Under the pieces are notes generated by a model. It was not told the DNA's origin. It worked only from the letters and a program-made list of their open reading frames with translations, and did not search any database. Below are positions 27,742 to 37,181 of a DNA stretch of 64,000 nucleotides, piece after piece. The first letter of the stretch is position 1, and every line of letters starts with the position of its first letter. A program made the translations under genes and the position numbers. Source of the DNA: Terricaulis sp. (GTDB taxonomy: Bacteria; Pseudomonadota; Alphaproteobacteria; Caulobacterales; Aquidulcibacteraceae); the NCBI GenBank assembly GCA_024707365.1, contig JANPZV010000005.1, forward strand, positions 186,001 to 250,000, read 5' to 3'.

Positions 27742-27756
27742 TTAAGAGATTTTTAA
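27742..27756 (+). promoter_or_regulatory. CtrA-type box (TTAA-N7-TTAA) before the fimbrial operon
   Basis: A perfect TTAA-GAGATTT-TTAA lies 38 nt before the first pilin-like ATG (27795). This is the consensus for the alphaproteobacterial cell-cycle regulator CtrA, whose phosphate donor ChpT is encoded at 51792 in this window. Confidence 0.6.
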
Positions 27757-27794
27757 CGGGTCGCTTCGCGCACCCGGCGGAGGGGGGCCGTTCG

Positions 27795-28302
27795 ATGCCG
27801 GCGAGGATGGCGCACGCTTTTTGTGTAGCGATCGCTTCATTTTTTATCGCCACGCCCGCTTTGGGCCACGGCGAACGCGCGCATGTCACCCTCGACATCG
27901 CGGGGCGGATCACGCCCGCTTGCGCGCTTGAACTGCAACCTTTTGCAGAATTGGGCGAGCTCACCCGCGCGGGCGAAGCGCGTGTGCCGTTCACGCTGGC
28001 TTGCAACCATTCGCTGACATACGCGCTGCGCTCTGAACAGGGCGGGCTGCGCCATCAAAGCGCTGAAGACTATCTCGTCCGCTACACCGCGCAGCTTGAG
28101 TTCGACGGCGCGCAGGCGCGGCGCGGCCGCATGGTGAAAAGCGCCGACATGCGCGAAGCGGCGGCGCAGGACGATCTCGGTGATTTCGTGCCGTTTGAAA
28201 GCAATGGCCAGCTTCGCATCCGCTGGGGGGCCCGAACACATGCTTGCGCAAGGCCGCTATCGTGACGTGCTCACCATCACAATTGTCTTGGACGGCCAAT
28301 GA
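27795..28302 (+). CDS. Spore-coat-U (SCPU)-domain pilin-like protein, frameshifted near 3' end
   Basis: Secreted protein of about 169 aa, first of the fimbrial cluster. ATG at 27795 has GGAGGGGG upstream; a TTG start at 27738 would swallow the CtrA-type box. Signal peptide (FCVAIASFFIATPALGHG), then an SCPU/CsuA-like domain with the strand-forming ACALELQPF and LACNHSLTYALRS, the two Cys that form the disulfide. The frame breaks at the G6 run 28225-28230: one G fewer gives WGPEHMLAQGRYRDVLTITIVLDGQ, the typical donor-strand end. It is longer in its central loop than the following two genes and may be a minor or base subunit. Confidence 0.78.
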
Positions 28303-28307
28303 ACTCA

Positions 28308-28337
28308 GGCGGAAGCGGCCAAAGCGCCGCTTCCGCC
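28308..28337 (+). terminator. Intercistronic hairpin 1
   Basis: GGCGGAAGCGGC (28308-28319) pairs perfectly with GCCGCTTCCGCC (28326-28337) over a 6-nt loop. There is no U tract, so it may stabilise or attenuate the message rather than end it. Confidence 0.6.
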
Positions 28338-28389
28338 AAGGCGCCGGGCGCGAACGCGCCGGATGGATAAGGGAAGAACGGAGTTGAAT

Positions 28390-28914
28390 ATGAAAAAAGC
28401 TCTTCTAATCGCAGCCAGCGCGTTCGCCGCGCTCGCTCTGTCGGGGCCCGTGAGCGCCGAAACCGTCGATATCGGCGGCACCGTGCCGACGCAATGCGCG
28501 ATTGATCCCGGCTCGAGCTCGATTGATTTCGGGACTCTGAGCAATAACGGCGCAGCGGCGCAGCAATCGAACAATTACGATCTGTATTGCAATGTTCCGT
28601 TCACGCTCTCAATCAAATCGCTGCATGGCCGGCTTATCCACTCCACTGCGAACCCTGCCCTGATCGGACCCGAGCCCGGCCCGGGCAATTACGACGGGTC
28701 TTCGGACTTTTTCGCCGCGCTGGACTACACGATTGACGGGATCAGCACCGCCGACTTGGACGCCAATGTCGATTTTCTCATCCCCATCGTTTCGCCGCCG
28801 GCAAGCAATTCAGCCAGCCTGACGTTTGAAACAGTGCCACTTGCCAGCGGCAATCTCGTCGCCGGCAACTACGAAGACACCTTCACGCTTACGCTCACGC
28901 CGCAAGGATTGTGA
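28390..28914 (+). CDS. SCPU-domain pilin-like protein
   Basis: 174-aa secreted protein, ATG at 28390 after GGGAAGAACGGAG. Signal peptide (MKKALLIAASAFAALALSG, cleavage near VSA-ET). The mature part begins VDIGGTVPTQCAID and has NNYDLYCNVPFTLSI, giving the conserved Cys pair. The C-terminal strand FTLTLTPQGL is the chaperone- and subunit-complementing segment typical of Csu pilins. It is framed by hairpins 1 and 2. Similar in plan to the next gene; one of the two is likely the major subunit. Confidence 0.85.
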   Translation: MKKALLIAASAFAALALSGPVSAETVDIGGTVPTQCAIDPGSSSIDFGTLSNNGAAAQQSNNYDLYCNVPFTLSIKSLHGRLIHSTANPALIGPEPGPGNYDGSSDFFAALDYTIDGISTADLDANVDFLIPIVSPPASNSASLTFETVPLASGNLVAGNYEDTFTLTLTPQGL

Positions 28915-28922
28915 GCGCGGAA

Positions 28923-28944
28923 GCCGGCGGCTTGCGCCGCCGGC
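28923..28944 (+). terminator. Intercistronic hairpin 2
   Basis: GCCGGCGGC (28923-28931) and GCCGCCGGC (28936-28944) with loop TTGC, starting 9 nt after the pilin stop. No U tract follows. Confidence 0.6.
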
Positions 28945-29005
28945 CTCCTCCCCGCCGCGTTGCGCGGTTTCAAGCGGGCGGCGCCCGCGCATTAGGAGTA
29001 TGGTG

Positions 29006-29533
29006 ATGCGTAAACTTTTAGCCCTTGCTGCAGCGACTGCGGCGCTTGGCCTGGCCGCTCCGGCCAGCGCCGAAACGATCAATCTCAGCGGCAGCGTCAA
29101 CCAAATTTGCGCGCTGACCCCGGGCACGACGAATGTGAACTTCGGCAATCTTGGCACGCAAGGCGTCGAGAACCCGATCTCGATCAACTACAACCTCTAT
29201 TGCAACGTGAACTTCGACTCGACGTTCACCTCCACCAACGGCCGCCTGCTGAACACCAGCGTGATAAGCGGCGCGGTTGGGCCGGATCATTCGTACAATG
29301 GCTCGAGCACTTTCTTCGCCGCGCTCGACTATGTAATCACGCCGTCCTTCGGCGCCCCGGTGAGCTCGACAACGTTTACCGCTGGCCAGATCGTCGACCT
29401 CGGAAGCAATCCGCCGACGACGCTTTCGGTCGCGCTTGAGTTCGACACTGTCGAACTGACGGGCGGCCAGCAGCTGACGGCCGGCTCCTATTCGGACACC
29501 ATCACGATCGGCATCACGCCGACGGGGCTTTAA
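29006..29533 (+). CDS. SCPU-domain pilin-like protein (probable major subunit)
   Basis: 175-aa secreted protein. The ATG at 29006 has AGGAG 7 nt upstream; two in-frame codons before it (ATG GTG) are possible but worse. Signal peptide (MRKLLALAAATAALGLAAPASA), then INLSGSVNQICALTPG, YNLYCNVNFDSTFTSTNGRL, SSTFFAALDYVI and a final DTITIGITPTGL. It shares with the preceding gene the YNLYCNV-type Cys block and the FFAALDY block, so the two are recent paralogues. The gene has the best ribosome site of the pilin genes and is followed by the strongest hairpin. Confidence 0.85.
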   Translation: MRKLLALAAATAALGLAAPASAETINLSGSVNQICALTPGTTNVNFGNLGTQGVENPISINYNLYCNVNFDSTFTSTNGRLLNTSVISGAVGPDHSYNGSSTFFAALDYVITPSFGAPVSSTTFTAGQIVDLGSNPPTTLSVALEFDTVELTGGQQLTAGSYSDTITIGITPTGL

Positions 29534-29545
29534 GCAACTGAAACG

Positions 29546-29588
29546 CCGGCGGCCGGAAAATCCCTCTCCGGCCGCCGGTGCTTTCTTT
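29546..29588 (+). terminator. Intercistronic hairpin 3 / attenuator
   Basis: CCGGCGGCCGGA (29546-29557) pairs perfectly with TCCGGCCGCCGG (29567-29578), followed by TGCTTTCTTT. It resembles a partial rho-independent terminator placed between pilin subunits and the chaperone-usher genes. Confidence 0.7.
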
Positions 29589-29598
29589 GGAAGGCACT

Positions 29599-30198
29599 AT
29601 GAACCGTTTTGCGCCCAGCTTATTTGGACTTGCGCTGTTCCTGGCGCCGCTTTGCGCGCAGGCGCAGGATTCAGTCGTGCTTGAGGGGACTGTCGCGCCC
29701 GCTTGCACGCTCACGGGGGAAGGTTTCGTTGGCCTGCCCGATACGATTTCCCGCACGGTCAATCTCTCCAACCCGCAATCGCTGCCGAACGTCACGCTTC
29801 ATCTGCATGTCACCTGCACGCAGAATTTCGTCATCGGCTTTACGCCGCAATATGCGCGCCTGGAGAATGTCGATATCACGCCCGGCGCGTTGCAGCCTGC
29901 GGTCGTGGGAGATGCGTATCTGCATGAAGGCGCGCCCGTTGCAGGCTTTGCCGGCGCCTTGAAATACACATTGAACGCCGTGCTTGGCGGGGTGACGCTG
30001 CCTTCCGGCGGCGGAGGCCCAAGCTATTCCAGCCCGAGCTTCGGGCCGGGCGTGGGCTTTTTCACGTCGCCGCTGCCGCCTATGTCGGCGCCGCTCACCA
30101 TCACGTTCAACCCGGTTGAGCTTGCGCCATCGATGAACCTGCTGGCCGGCTCGTATCAGGAAAACATCACGATTCAACTTACGCCGCAGGGGATCTAG
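29599..30198 (+). CDS. SCPU-domain pilin-like protein, Gly/Pro-rich loop
   Basis: 199-aa secreted protein; ATG at 29599, weak upstream GGAAGG. Signal peptide (FGLALFLAPLCAQA-QD), then VVLEGTVAPACTL and LHVTCTQNFVIGF with the Cys pair, and a C-terminal ITIQLTPQGI strand. A loop of about 25 residues rich in Gly, Pro and Ser (around residues 135-160) distinguishes it from the two preceding pilins. It precedes the chaperone by 12 nt and may be an adaptor subunit (inference). Confidence 0.8.
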   Translation: MNRFAPSLFGLALFLAPLCAQAQDSVVLEGTVAPACTLTGEGFVGLPDTISRTVNLSNPQSLPNVTLHLHVTCTQNFVIGFTPQYARLENVDITPGALQPAVVGDAYLHEGAPVAGFAGALKYTLNAVLGGVTLPSGGGGPSYSSPSFGPGVGFFTSPLPPMSAPLTITFNPVELAPSMNLLAGSYQENITIQLTPQGI

Positions 30199-30210
30199 GG
30201 GACAGCTTCA

Positions 30211-30966
30211 ATGAAGAATCTGGGACATTTTTGCGTCGCGCTGGCGGCGCTATTTGCGTTTATGGGGTTTGCATTCGCGCCCGCGCACGCCTTCAGCGTG
30301 CAGCCGCTTTTGGTTGAGCTGGAGCCGGGACGCTCGGCCTCGATCCGTATCGAAAACACCCGCGCCGAGCCGCTGACGATCGAAGTCACCATCAGCCGCC
30401 GCAGCGTCAGCGAAGATGGAACCCAAACGCGCATTCCTGCGGATGATGATTTTGTCGTGCTGCCGCCGCAATTGGTGATCCCGCCTGGCCGCGTGCAGGT
30501 CGTGCGCCTGCAATGGGTGGGCGAGCAAGCGGCGGATCAATCGCTCTCTTATTACGCCAATTTGCGTGAAATCCCGATCGCGCTGGCGCCGATCGAAGGG
30601 GCGCAAGTGCAGGTGGCGTTCGCGTTTGACATCGCGGTGCAAGTCGTGCCGCGCGCCACGCGGCCGAACCTCAATCTCGTCTCCGCCGAGCTTGCGCGCA
30701 ACGCGGCGGGCGCGCCTGTGATGCGCCTCACCATTGAAAATTCCGGCACGCGCTACGCCTATCTGCAGCATGCCTCCTACGATCTTGAAGTGCTCAACAG
30801 CGCCGGGGCGGTGATCACGCGCCCAAGCTTCGCGCAGGACCAGCTGACAGAGGCGCTTGGCGTTACCTTGCTGGAGCCCGGCAAGCGCCGCATTGTAGAG
30901 CTGCCGCTTGCGGATGCGCCGGCGGCGGCGAGCGTGCGAGGACGCGTGCGCGCTGGCGGCTCCTGA
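30211..30966 (+). CDS. Periplasmic pilus chaperone (PapD/FimC family)
   Basis: 251-aa chaperone that would bind SCPU subunits by donor-strand complementation. Signal peptide (FAFMGFAFAPAHAFS) followed by VQPLLVELEPGRSASIRIEN, the G1/A1 region. The conserved FVVLPPQLVIPPGRVQVVRLQW is present, as is SYYANLREIPI, and a second Ig domain ends with LPLADAPAAASV. Intact frame. It is followed by the usher after 14 nt. A membership of the CsuC-type archaic class fits the SCPU partners. Confidence 0.92.
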   Translation: MKNLGHFCVALAALFAFMGFAFAPAHAFSVQPLLVELEPGRSASIRIENTRAEPLTIEVTISRRSVSEDGTQTRIPADDDFVVLPPQLVIPPGRVQVVRLQWVGEQAADQSLSYYANLREIPIALAPIEGAQVQVAFAFDIAVQVVPRATRPNLNLVSAELARNAAGAPVMRLTIENSGTRYAYLQHASYDLEVLNSAGAVITRPSFAQDQLTEALGVTLLEPGKRRIVELPLADAPAAASVRGRVRAGGS

Positions 30967-30980
30967 CGGCGCATCCCGGC

Positions 30981-33900
30981 ATGGCTCGGCGCAAACCAAG
31001 AAAACACGACGGCTGGTTCGCAAACCTGCTTGTGCTGGCCGCCGCGCTGAGCGCGCGGGCGCAGACGGCGGAGGCCGCCAGCGCGAACATCGATCCGCCC
31101 GAACCGCCCAACGGCCATGCGGCGAGCGGCCTGCCCGCCTGCGCCACGCCCGCACCCGCACCCTATCCAGGCGCGCCCTGGTTCGAGGGCGATGAGGCGC
31201 GTACGGGCTTTGCGCCGGCGCTGCAAACAACGCTCCACCCCGCGCGCCTGCAAGCGGAGGACGCCGCACACGCAGCGCCCGCGCTTGCACAAGGAGAGCG
31301 CGCCGCGCCGGTGATCTGGCGTGGGCGCACGCTGGGCGTGGCGCCGCTGCGCATGGACGATGGGCGTGTCTCGATCGCCACTGACGCTTTTTTCTCGAGG
31401 TGGCGCGCGCACATTTGGGGGCGCGCACGCTCGAATTGATGCCGGTGCTCGATGTGGGCGGCAGGCTGCGGCCCTTTGCGCTCTCGTCCGGCGCGACCTT
31501 GCGCTACGATGACGCCACCGGCGCGCTGCTGCTCGAAACAAACGAGCTTGAGCCGGCGCCGCCTGCGCCCGCATTCGCGCCGCCGCCTGACGCGCCGCCT
31601 GCGCCGCCAAGCGCGCATACAGAGCCGCCCCGCGCCGAAGCCGCACCGCCTGCGCCGCCGCCGCCCGCGCCCGCCTCGCCCCCGCCACAAGCGCCGGCCG
31701 CGCAAGCGGCGCCTGCGCCCGCGCCCTCGCTGCAATCACCGCCAGCGCCGCCAAGCCCCCCCCGCAGCCCAAGCGCCGCCGCCCACGACCGCGGCGCAAA
31801 CGCCGCCCGTCACTGCGCAAGCGCCGCCTGCGGCGCCGCGGCAGCGCGCGTCGCTTGATTTTGTCTATCCCCTGATGATCGACGACCGCTATCTCGGCGA
31901 CATCCCGGTGCGGACCGAAGCCAATGGCGAGGTCAGCTTTGAGCTTGAACGCCTGATCGCGTTGATCGAGGGGCAATTCGACCAGATTGTCATCGCGTCC
32001 TTGCGCCAGCGCGCCGTCGATGGACGTTTGCGGCCGTTTGAGGATCCCTCGGGGTTCGTTTTGCATTTTGACGATGCGCTTCAGGAATTGCAGGTGCGCG
32101 CGCCAGGGTCGCTGCGCGCTGTCGAGACGATCTCGATCGTCGGCGGCGGCACGCACTCAAACGCCCAAGCACGCCTCAGCCGCGCCGCGCCGCTATCGGC
32201 TTATGTCACGTTCGACATGACCCAGAGCTGGGACCACAGCGCCGAAGACGAACGCGAGCCGATGCAAGGCTTCGTGGAAACCGGCATCCGGCTGTTTGGC
32301 GATCGCGGCATTTTCTTTGAAGGGCGCGCGCTCTACGAGGAAAACGCCGCGGAAGAATTCCGCCGCGGCGATACGCGCCTGATCTACGATCACGTCGATA
32401 GCATGATCAGCGCCTCGCTCGGGGATGTGCGCTATGGCGCGTCGGCGTTTCAATCGGCCCCGCCCATGGGCGGGGTGGTGATCGAGCGCGTGTTCAGCTT
32501 GCAGCCAACACGCAGCTACCGCCCTGCGGGCCGGCGCGCCATCGTGCTGGACCGGCGCACATCGGTGGATGTTATCGTCAATGGCGTTGAGATGCGCCGG
32601 CTCGACCTCCTGCCGGGCCGCTATGATCTCAGGGATTTTCCGTTTGTTGACGGCGCGAACGATGTGGTGCTTGCGCTGGTCGATGAGCTTGGCCAGCGCG
32701 AGTTGATCGATATGCGCGGCTATTTCGATGCTGACCTGCTGGGGCCTGGTGTTTCTGAGTTTAGCTACGCCTATGGCGCGCTCGCTTCCAGCGAGGCCGA
32801 AGGCATTCGCTACGATACGGACACCACGCTCTATTCGATGTTTCACCGCATTGGCGTCACATCGACGCTGACGCTCGGGGTCAACGCACAAGGGCGCAAT
32901 GGCGCCAACCTCTATGGCGCGGAAATGCTGTGGGCCTCCCCCATCGGCACGATCGGCATTGACTACGCCTCAAGCGATAATCCCGCGATCGGCCGCGGCG
33001 AGGCGGCGCTTGTGCGCTACGAATACCAGCCGCAATTGCGGCCCGGCGGCGCAACCTGGAGCTTTGGCCTTTCCTCGCAATGGCAGGATGAGCGCTTTGC
33101 CGCGATCGACGCCGTGCAGGCTGTCGGAGATTACATCACGCAGAACGACGCCACCTTGCGCCTCTATCACCCCGACTGGGGCACCGCCACATTCGGCCTT
33201 GGCTACGACCAGCCGCGCGACGCCGCGATGCCCGAGCGCTACGAGGCGAGCTTCACCTACGCGCGGCGGGTGTGGGGCAATCTGTTCGGCTCCTTCCAGG
33301 TCCGCCACCGCGAAGAGGGCGATGAGCGCGAAACCTCGGGCGCGATCAGCCTTGCCTTGCGCTTTGACCGGCGCAACCAAGTCACGCTCCGGCATGATAC
33401 GCGGGCGCAGACATCCGAATTGGATTGGTATCGCTCGGGCTCTTATGGCGTGGGCGGGGCCTCGACCAATCTCAGGCTGGGCCATAACGAAGCCACCGGC
33501 GAATCCTATGGCAGCGGCTCGCTTGCTTATTTCGGCAACCGCTTTGAAGCCACGCTGAGCAACGACTCACGCACCATTGGCCTGCAAAACGAGGAGCTTG
33601 CTTCGCGCACCACGGCGCGCTTTGGCGCGAGCGTGGCCTATGCCGGCTCACAGGTGGCGGTCGGCCGGCCGGTGCGCGGCGCGTTCGCGATCGTGAACGG
33701 GCATGAATCCCTGGAGGGACGGCAAATCTTTCTCGGCGGCGGCGGCGATAACCGGCCGCGTGCGCAATCGGGTTGGTTTGGGCCCGCGCTGGTGCCAAAC
33801 CTCAATCCGTATTCGGTGGAATCGGTCTCGGTCGATGTCGATGATCTGCCGCCCGGTTATGATCTCGGCGCCGGGCAGATTGATTTCCGCGCGTATCGGG

Positions 33901-34205
33901 GCGCTGGCTTTGACATCCGCGTCGGCTCTGACGCCAACCTCACCGTGCTTGCGCAAATCGTCGATCCAAGCGGGGCGCCTGTCGCCCTGGCGGGCGGAGA
34001 ATTGCGCAGCCTGGACGATGAGACGCGCGAGCCGATCCAGGCCTTCACCAACCGCAATGGCCGCTTCGTGGCCGCCGGTGTTTCGCCGGGCCGGTATCGA
34101 CTCGTGCTGTTCACCGATCCGCCGCTCGAGACCGAGATCAGCATCGACCCCGCCGCCGCCGGCATGGTGCAGATCGGCCAAATTCAAATGCGAGAATCAC
34201 CATGA
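30981..34205 (+). CDS. Fimbrial usher (archaic/Csu type) with duplicated N-terminal module and Pro-rich linker, two frameshifts
   Basis: Outer-membrane usher of about 1074 aa. The N-terminal part (30981-31560) contains VIWRGRTLGVAPLRMDDGRVS and VGGRLRPFALSSGATLRYDDATGALL. About 100 residues rich in Pro and Ala follow, then a second similar module (YLGDIPVRTEANGEVS, DGRLRPFEDPSGFVLHFDDA), and the barrel (GNLFGSFQVRHRE, GYDLGAGQIDFRAYRGAGFDI) with a C-terminal carboxypeptidase-like domain (GRFVAAGVSPGRYRLVLF). The frame changes at the T6 run 31388-31393 (one T short, giving DAFFLEVARAHLGAR) and the C8 run 31756-31763 (one C extra). The two cancel, and the length is divisible by three. The stop overlaps the next start (ATGA). 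Confidence 0.88.
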
Positions 34206-35095
34206 TCCGCTTCTTCACGCTGCTTGCAGCGCTGTGGCTTGCCGGCGCAGCGGACGCCGCCGCCCACGGCAATGGCGCCGATGAGCAATGCAGGGCAAGG
34301 CTCGCGCCGCCTGGGCGGGTCAGCCTCGATTTAGCCGATCCGCTTTCGGGCGCGGCGAGCGCGGAAGCGTTTGAGCTTGAATTGCGCAATATTTCCGATG
34401 GCGGCTGCCGATTCACATTGGCGGTCGAGGAAGGCCGGCGCGGCGGCGGCCTGCGGCGGCGCTCTGGCGCGGCGCTCGATTTTCGCATCGCGCGCGATGC
34501 GGCGGGCGCGGAGGTTTTGTTCGACTCGCGCCAGCCAGGCGCAGGCCCGCGCGCCGCGCTCCGTGTTCCGCGGCGCGATCTGCGGCTTTTCCTGATCGTG
34601 AACCCCGGCGACGCCCCGCGCGCGGGCGAGTACAGCGCAGACGTGCGCCTCACGCTGCGCAATGCGGAAAATGACGTGGTTGATCAGGCCGCGCTGGAGC
34701 TTGAAGCGCGCGTGCCAGAGCAAGTGCAGGCGTTCATCTCCGGCGCCAGCCAATCGGGCGGCGCTTACGCGTTGCTGGACTTGGAGGAACTCACCACCGG
34801 CGAAATCGGGCGCGCCACGTTGCGCATCCGCTCGACCTCCGATGTGCGCATTAAGTTTGATTCAGAGCATGAGGGGCGGCTCGCGCGCGCCCAAGGCGGG
34901 CGGATCAGCTATGATCTTAGCGCTGATGGCGCCCCCGTCGATCTCCGCCAAGGCGGACGGCGCGGCTACGGCGTTGAGGCTTCAATACCCCTTACGGCGC
35001 GCGAAATCGATCTGCAGGTGCGCGTCGGCGATACAGCGCGCGCGCCCGCAGGCGAATACCGCGATCGCATCACCATTACAGTGACCGCGCAATAA
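34202..35095 (+). CDS. Secreted protein of fimbrial cluster, candidate tip or adhesin subunit
   Basis: 297-aa protein with a signal peptide (FTLLAALWLAGAADAAA) and no family I can name with certainty. It has two likely beta-rich halves. The first has AFELELRNISDGGCRF, resembling a chaperone-like strand pattern. The second has GRISYDLSADGAPVDL and ends DRITITVTAQ, which looks like an SCPU C-terminal strand. The start overlaps the usher stop by 4 nt, so translation is coupled. In Csu-type clusters a two-domain tip adhesin sits at the 3' end, and this would fit that slot. Placement and C-terminus are observed; the role is inference. Confidence 0.65.
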   Translation: MIRFFTLLAALWLAGAADAAAHGNGADEQCRARLAPPGRVSLDLADPLSGAASAEAFELELRNISDGGCRFTLAVEEGRRGGGLRRRSGAALDFRIARDAAGAEVLFDSRQPGAGPRAALRVPRRDLRLFLIVNPGDAPRAGEYSADVRLTLRNAENDVVDQAALELEARVPEQVQAFISGASQSGGAYALLDLEELTTGEIGRATLRIRSTSDVRIKFDSEHEGRLARAQGGRISYDLSADGAPVDLRQGGRRGYGVEASIPLTAREIDLQVRVGDTARAPAGEYRDRITITVTAQ

Positions 35096-35099
35096 TCGA

Positions 35100-35513
35100 T
35101 CAAAGCCCCTGCGGCGCAAGCACGACATAAAACGGCGCGCCATTGAGGGCGCCGTTTTGCGCGCTGATCCGCACCGGCGCTGCGCCGATTGAAGGCGGAG
35201 AGCGATCGGTCAGCCGCACTTCGCCGTTCTGACCCGTGCAAATGCGTCCGTCATAAGCCACTTGCATCGGCCCAAGTTCAGCGGGGTAGTGCATCGTCAT
35301 GCTGAACGCCGTGTTGCAATTGGTCGTGATGGTGCCGAGCTTCACGAGATCTGAACCGCCCGTCACTGCAAGCGAGCCGCTGCAGCGCGTGGGCACATAG
35401 CCGCTGACGCGCACGGTGAAGCTGCTTGCCTCAGCCGGCGCGCTCCAGCCGCCCGCCAGGGTGGCGAGCACGAGCGCCGCGGGCGCCAAATTGGTAAATG
35501 ATTTTGCCAACAT
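35100..35513 (-). CDS. SCPU-like secreted protein, convergent with the fimbrial operon
   Basis: 137-aa protein from the ATG at 35513 (MLAKSFTNLAPAALV). Signal peptide ending near APAEA-SS, then FTVRVSGYVPTRCSG, ITTNCNTAFSMTMHYP and a final FYVVLAPQGL: the Cys pair and terminal strand are those of SCPU pilins. It is transcribed towards the fimbrial operon with 4 nt between the stops, so it is separately controlled. The start is uncertain. An ATG at 35540 in another frame has a better ribosome site, which would need a one-base error nearby. Confidence 0.68.
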   Translation of the reverse strand: MLAKSFTNLAPAALVLATLAGGWSAPAEASSFTVRVSGYVPTRCSGSLAVTGGSDLVKLGTITTNCNTAFSMTMHYPAELGPMQVAYDGRICTGQNGEVRLTDRSPPSIGAAPVRISAQNGALNGAPFYVVLAPQGL

Positions 35514-35754
35514 CCCAGCCAAAATAGCACTGAAACATTGAGATTTCCTTTGCTGGAGCGCTCCAGACGCCGCGCCGCGCGCCATGCCAATCCCTGCGGC
35601 GCGCGGTCGCGTAGCGCATTGAGCACACAGGCCCCGCAGCGGCCACGCACCATAAATCTTTCACGCATCCGCATCCGAACTGTCACAGAGCATGTCTTGA
35701 AAGGGCGGTGCGTCATCCCCGGCGCGCCGCCAATTTTCATTTAGGAGAACAGGG

Positions 35755-37181
35755 ATGAAACGCACGCTTCTGAGCCTCGCTGCGGCGATGGCGCTTTTGG
35801 CGGGCGCCGCCGCGCACGCGCAGCCGCAAATCGTGCCGGTGCTTGACGCTCCGCGCGCGCCGGGCGCGCCTTACGCGGCCACCGGCCTGCCTGATCGCAT
35901 CGTGCTGACGCCCGGCGCCGATCCGGCGCGCGCCATGGCCGTGGCTTTCCGCACCGATGCGCGCCAAACCTTGGCCCAGGCCGAAATCGGACTCGCCGCC
36001 GCCGGCCCCAGCGTTGCGAAAGACGTTCGCGCCCTCAGCGGCGAAACCCGCACGATCGAGACGGAAAACGGGCAAGCCGCCTATCATCAGATCCGTTTCG
36101 ACGACCTTTCCCCCGCAACGCGCTATGTCTACCGCGTACGCGGCGCCGATGGCTGGAGCGAATGGATCGGCTTCCGCACCGCCGCGGCTGACGCGCAGCC
36201 CTTCACCTTCCTCTATTTCGGCGATCTGCAGAACGGCATCCTCCGCGAAGGATCGCGCACGGTGCGCACGGCCTACGCCATGGCGGCCAATCCGGCCTTT
36301 GCGCTGCACGCCGGCGATCTTGTCGCCTCTCGTGACGATTTGAGCCATGACGACGAATGGGGCGAGTGGACCGCCGCCGCCGGCCGCCCTGCTCGGCGCC
36401 ATTCCGCAGGCCCCCGCGCCGGGCAATCATGAATATGTCGATGCGCTCAACCCCGACGGCAGCGAGACGCGCCTGCTCGCGCCGCATTGGCCACTGCAAT
36501 TTGCGCTGCCCGCCAACGGCGCGGAAGCCGCCGCCGCGACGAGCTATTTCTTCGATTATCAGGGCGCGCGCTTTATCGCGCTCGACGGCACCGCCGCAAT
36601 CGATCTTGGCGCGCTCGACTCGCAAACCGCGTGGCTGCGCCAGGTTCTGGCCGACGCCGGCGATCGCTGGACCATCGTTGTGATGCACCAGCCGATCTTC
36701 ACCTGCGCCCGCCCGCGCGACACCGAGCCGCTCAACGCCGTGTGGCGCCCGGTGTTCGAGGAATATGGCGTTGATCTTGTGCTGCAGGGCCACGATCATT
36801 GCTATGCGCGCTATGCCGATCCGCCCGCCGCCGGCGATACGCGCCAGCGCGCGGCCAACCGCACGCTGCACGGGCCTGTCTATATCGTCTCCGTCGCCGG
36901 CAGGAAGATGTACGGGCTCAATGACCGCGTGCGTTATCAGGCCGATCGGCTGGGCTGAGGATACGCAGATGTTTCAGATCCTCGACGTCTCAGCCAGCCG
37001 CATCAGCTACCGCGCCCATTTGGCGACGGGCGAGCTTTACGACGCCTTTGAACTCGAACGCGGCCAACGCGGCTTGAACCGCTTGCGCGACGGCGCCCGC
37101 ACGCTCGGCCCCGCCCGTGAGTGCGCCACGAGCGGCGCAGGCCCCGATGGCGCGCCCTGCACCGCAGAGCCGAAGGACTAA
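35755..37181 (+). CDS. Purple-acid-phosphatase-like secreted metallophosphoesterase, two frameshifts
   Basis: Periplasmic or secreted phosphoesterase of about 475 aa with a signal peptide (LAAAMALLAGAAAHAQ). An N-terminal fibronectin-III-like domain (MAVAFRTDARQTLA, LSPATRYVYRV) precedes the catalytic domain. Metal-binding motifs are FLYFGDLQN, HAGDLV, GNHEYVD, VVMHQPIF and QGHDHCYAR, in the standard order. The frame breaks at 36383-36388 (one extra C; correct WTAAAGALLGAIPQ) and at GGG 36952-36954 (one extra G; correct QADRLAEDTQMFQ). Two excess bases agree with the 1427-nt length. It probably releases phosphate from organic esters; the 170-nt upstream gap holds no gene. Confidence 0.85.

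Noticed and set aside
27738..27794. TTG start at 27738 for the first pilin gene
   Set aside because: It would place the CtrA-type box inside the gene and precede the signal peptide with a charged, non-hydrophobic stretch; the ATG at 27795 has a good ribosome site.
31560..31860. Pro/Ala-rich stretch as an independent small gene
   Set aside because: It joins both usher modules once two homopolymer errors are allowed and has no start or ribosome site of its own.
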